Shown in pieces: positions 59,695 to 60,149 of a stretch of DNA of 60,149 bases. Under the pieces are notes generated by a model that saw only the letters and a list, made by a program, of their open reading frames with translations, made no database searches and was not told where the DNA came from. Origin of the DNA: an uncultured Lachnospiraceae bacterium (GTDB lineage: Bacteria > Bacillota > Clostridia > Lachnospirales > Lachnospiraceae); contig CATOJY010000021.1 of the NCBI GenBank assembly GCA_951800685.1, forward strand, positions 1 through 60,149, read 5' to 3'. The position numbers and the translations under genes were made by a program. Each line of letters opens with the position of its first letter. Positions within the stretch are counted from its first letter, which is position 1.

Positions 59695-60149
59695 ATGAAA
59701 AAGAGACTATACGGTATTGTTTGTTTATGCAGTCTTGTTTTAATTGTGTTGTGTGCATGTGGAAAAAACACAAATTTAATTGATATGAGCACTGCTGAAG
59801 GTGATGAGTATATGGCTATTATATGGGAAGATAGGAGATATGTGCCTTTTTGCACGATATCTAAAAGTGATTGCGGAACACAAATTGGCTATCTGAATGG
59901 AGAAACTGAGGACAGGATATGTGAATATAAAGATTACCCAGCAGACGAGTGGATTACGAATCACCTTATGGCAGATGGCGGTGCAATCTTGTTTAAAGAA
60001 GTAAATGTCACTCATATTCCCGATGGTCTTGAATCAGAATATGAATGGAACTCTCCTGAAATAGCGAAATTGCGTGAAAAATACCCAGAATACTTTGAGG
60101 TTGGAACCTTTAAGGGGCTGGAGGTTTATGTTTGGCAAATGGCAGAGAA
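59695..60149 (+). CDS. Putative lipoprotein, 3' end beyond the window
   Basis: The reading frame is open from ATG 59695 (GAGGAG upstream) to the window end, so the gene is partial (at least 151 codons). The N-terminus is a lipoprotein signal: MKKRLYGIVC, hydrophobic core, then a lipobox LCAC with Cys22. The mature part has several Cys and Tyr residues and no recognised domain. It starts right after repeat copy 2 and shares the AT-richer base usage of the patch. Function unknown. Confidence 0.75.
   Translation, partial: MKKRLYGIVCLCSLVLIVLCACGKNTNLIDMSTAEGDEYMAIIWEDRRYVPFCTISKSDCGTQIGYLNGETEDRICEYKDYPADEWITNHLMADGGAILFKEVNVTHIPDGLESEYEWNSPEIAKLREKYPEYFEVGTFKGLEVYVWQMAE

Overview
The window looks like one contig from a motile, endospore-forming, low- to mid-GC Gram-positive bacterium of the Lachnospiraceae type (Clostridia). 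This rests on sporulation genes (gpr, spoIIP, sigK), a B. subtilis-like fla/che operon order, codY next to topA and the flagellar genes, AGGAGG-type ribosome binding sites with frequent GTG/TTG starts, and consensus sigma-A promoters. No rRNA, tRNA, CRISPR array, transposase or integrase was recognised.

Layout. (1) 1-7.4 kb: metabolic and transport genes. These are a TPP-riboswitch-controlled thiamine transporter subunit (thiT), an aldo/keto reductase, a PurF-like protein without the N-terminal catalytic cysteine, a convergent short-chain dehydrogenase, a GDT1/UPF0016 manganese exporter behind a probable yybP-ykoY riboswitch, and two membrane proteins (zinc ribbon, TPM domain). (2) 7.5-20.8 kb: housekeeping and sporulation genes: rpsT (minus strand), gpr, spoIIP, lepA, hemW, sigK, comM, dprA, topA, codY. 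(3) 21-53.5 kb: an almost uninterrupted flagellar/chemotaxis operon: flgB-flgC-fliE-fliF-fliG-fliH-fliI-fliJ-ylxF/motE-fliK-flgD-(TIGR02530-like)-flgE-flbD/swrD-motA-motB-fliL-fliM-fliY-cheY-fliO-fliP-fliQ-fliR-flhB-flhA-flhF-flhG-pilZ-cheB-cheA-cheW-cheC-cheD-(small membrane protein)-sigD. It encodes basal body, hook, export gate, stator, switch, c-di-GMP response and most of the chemotaxis core. Filament genes (hag, fliD, fliS, flgK/L, flgM) and cheR are not in the window. (4) 53.5-57.9 kb: an uncharacterised basic protein, a SwrB-like protein, an MltG/YceG-like membrane protein, then rpsB and tsf, the same neighbourhood as B. subtilis sigD-swrB-rpsB-tsf. (5) 57.8-60.1 kb: an AT-richer accessory patch.

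The most unusual structure is at 57767-59584. A 72-bp direct repeat (71/72 identical) brackets a three-gene cassette of HTH regulator, DUF6036/AbiEii-like nucleotidyltransferase and small ORF. Each repeat copy carries the last six codons and stop of tsf plus the 5' arm of the tsf terminator. Copy 1 completes tsf; copy 2 stops in the loop of the terminator hairpin. The cassette has its own perfect TTGACA-17-TATAAT promoter with a dyad in the spacer. I read it as a toxin-antitoxin-like or defence-like unit that entered at the 3' end of tsf without any visible recombinase.

Other points of interest: a CodY-box-like palindrome upstream of codY, which itself precedes the flagellar operon; a 217-bp gap before fliK with a sigma-D-like GCCGATAT element and a GC hairpin; a Met/Gly/Gln/Pro low-complexity linker in FliY; a sodium-type signature in MotB; a SigK without pro-sequence and with a sigma-K-like promoter; and a three-codon leader ORF ahead of the MltG-like gene. 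Assignments come from reading protein motifs and gene order; no database search was run.
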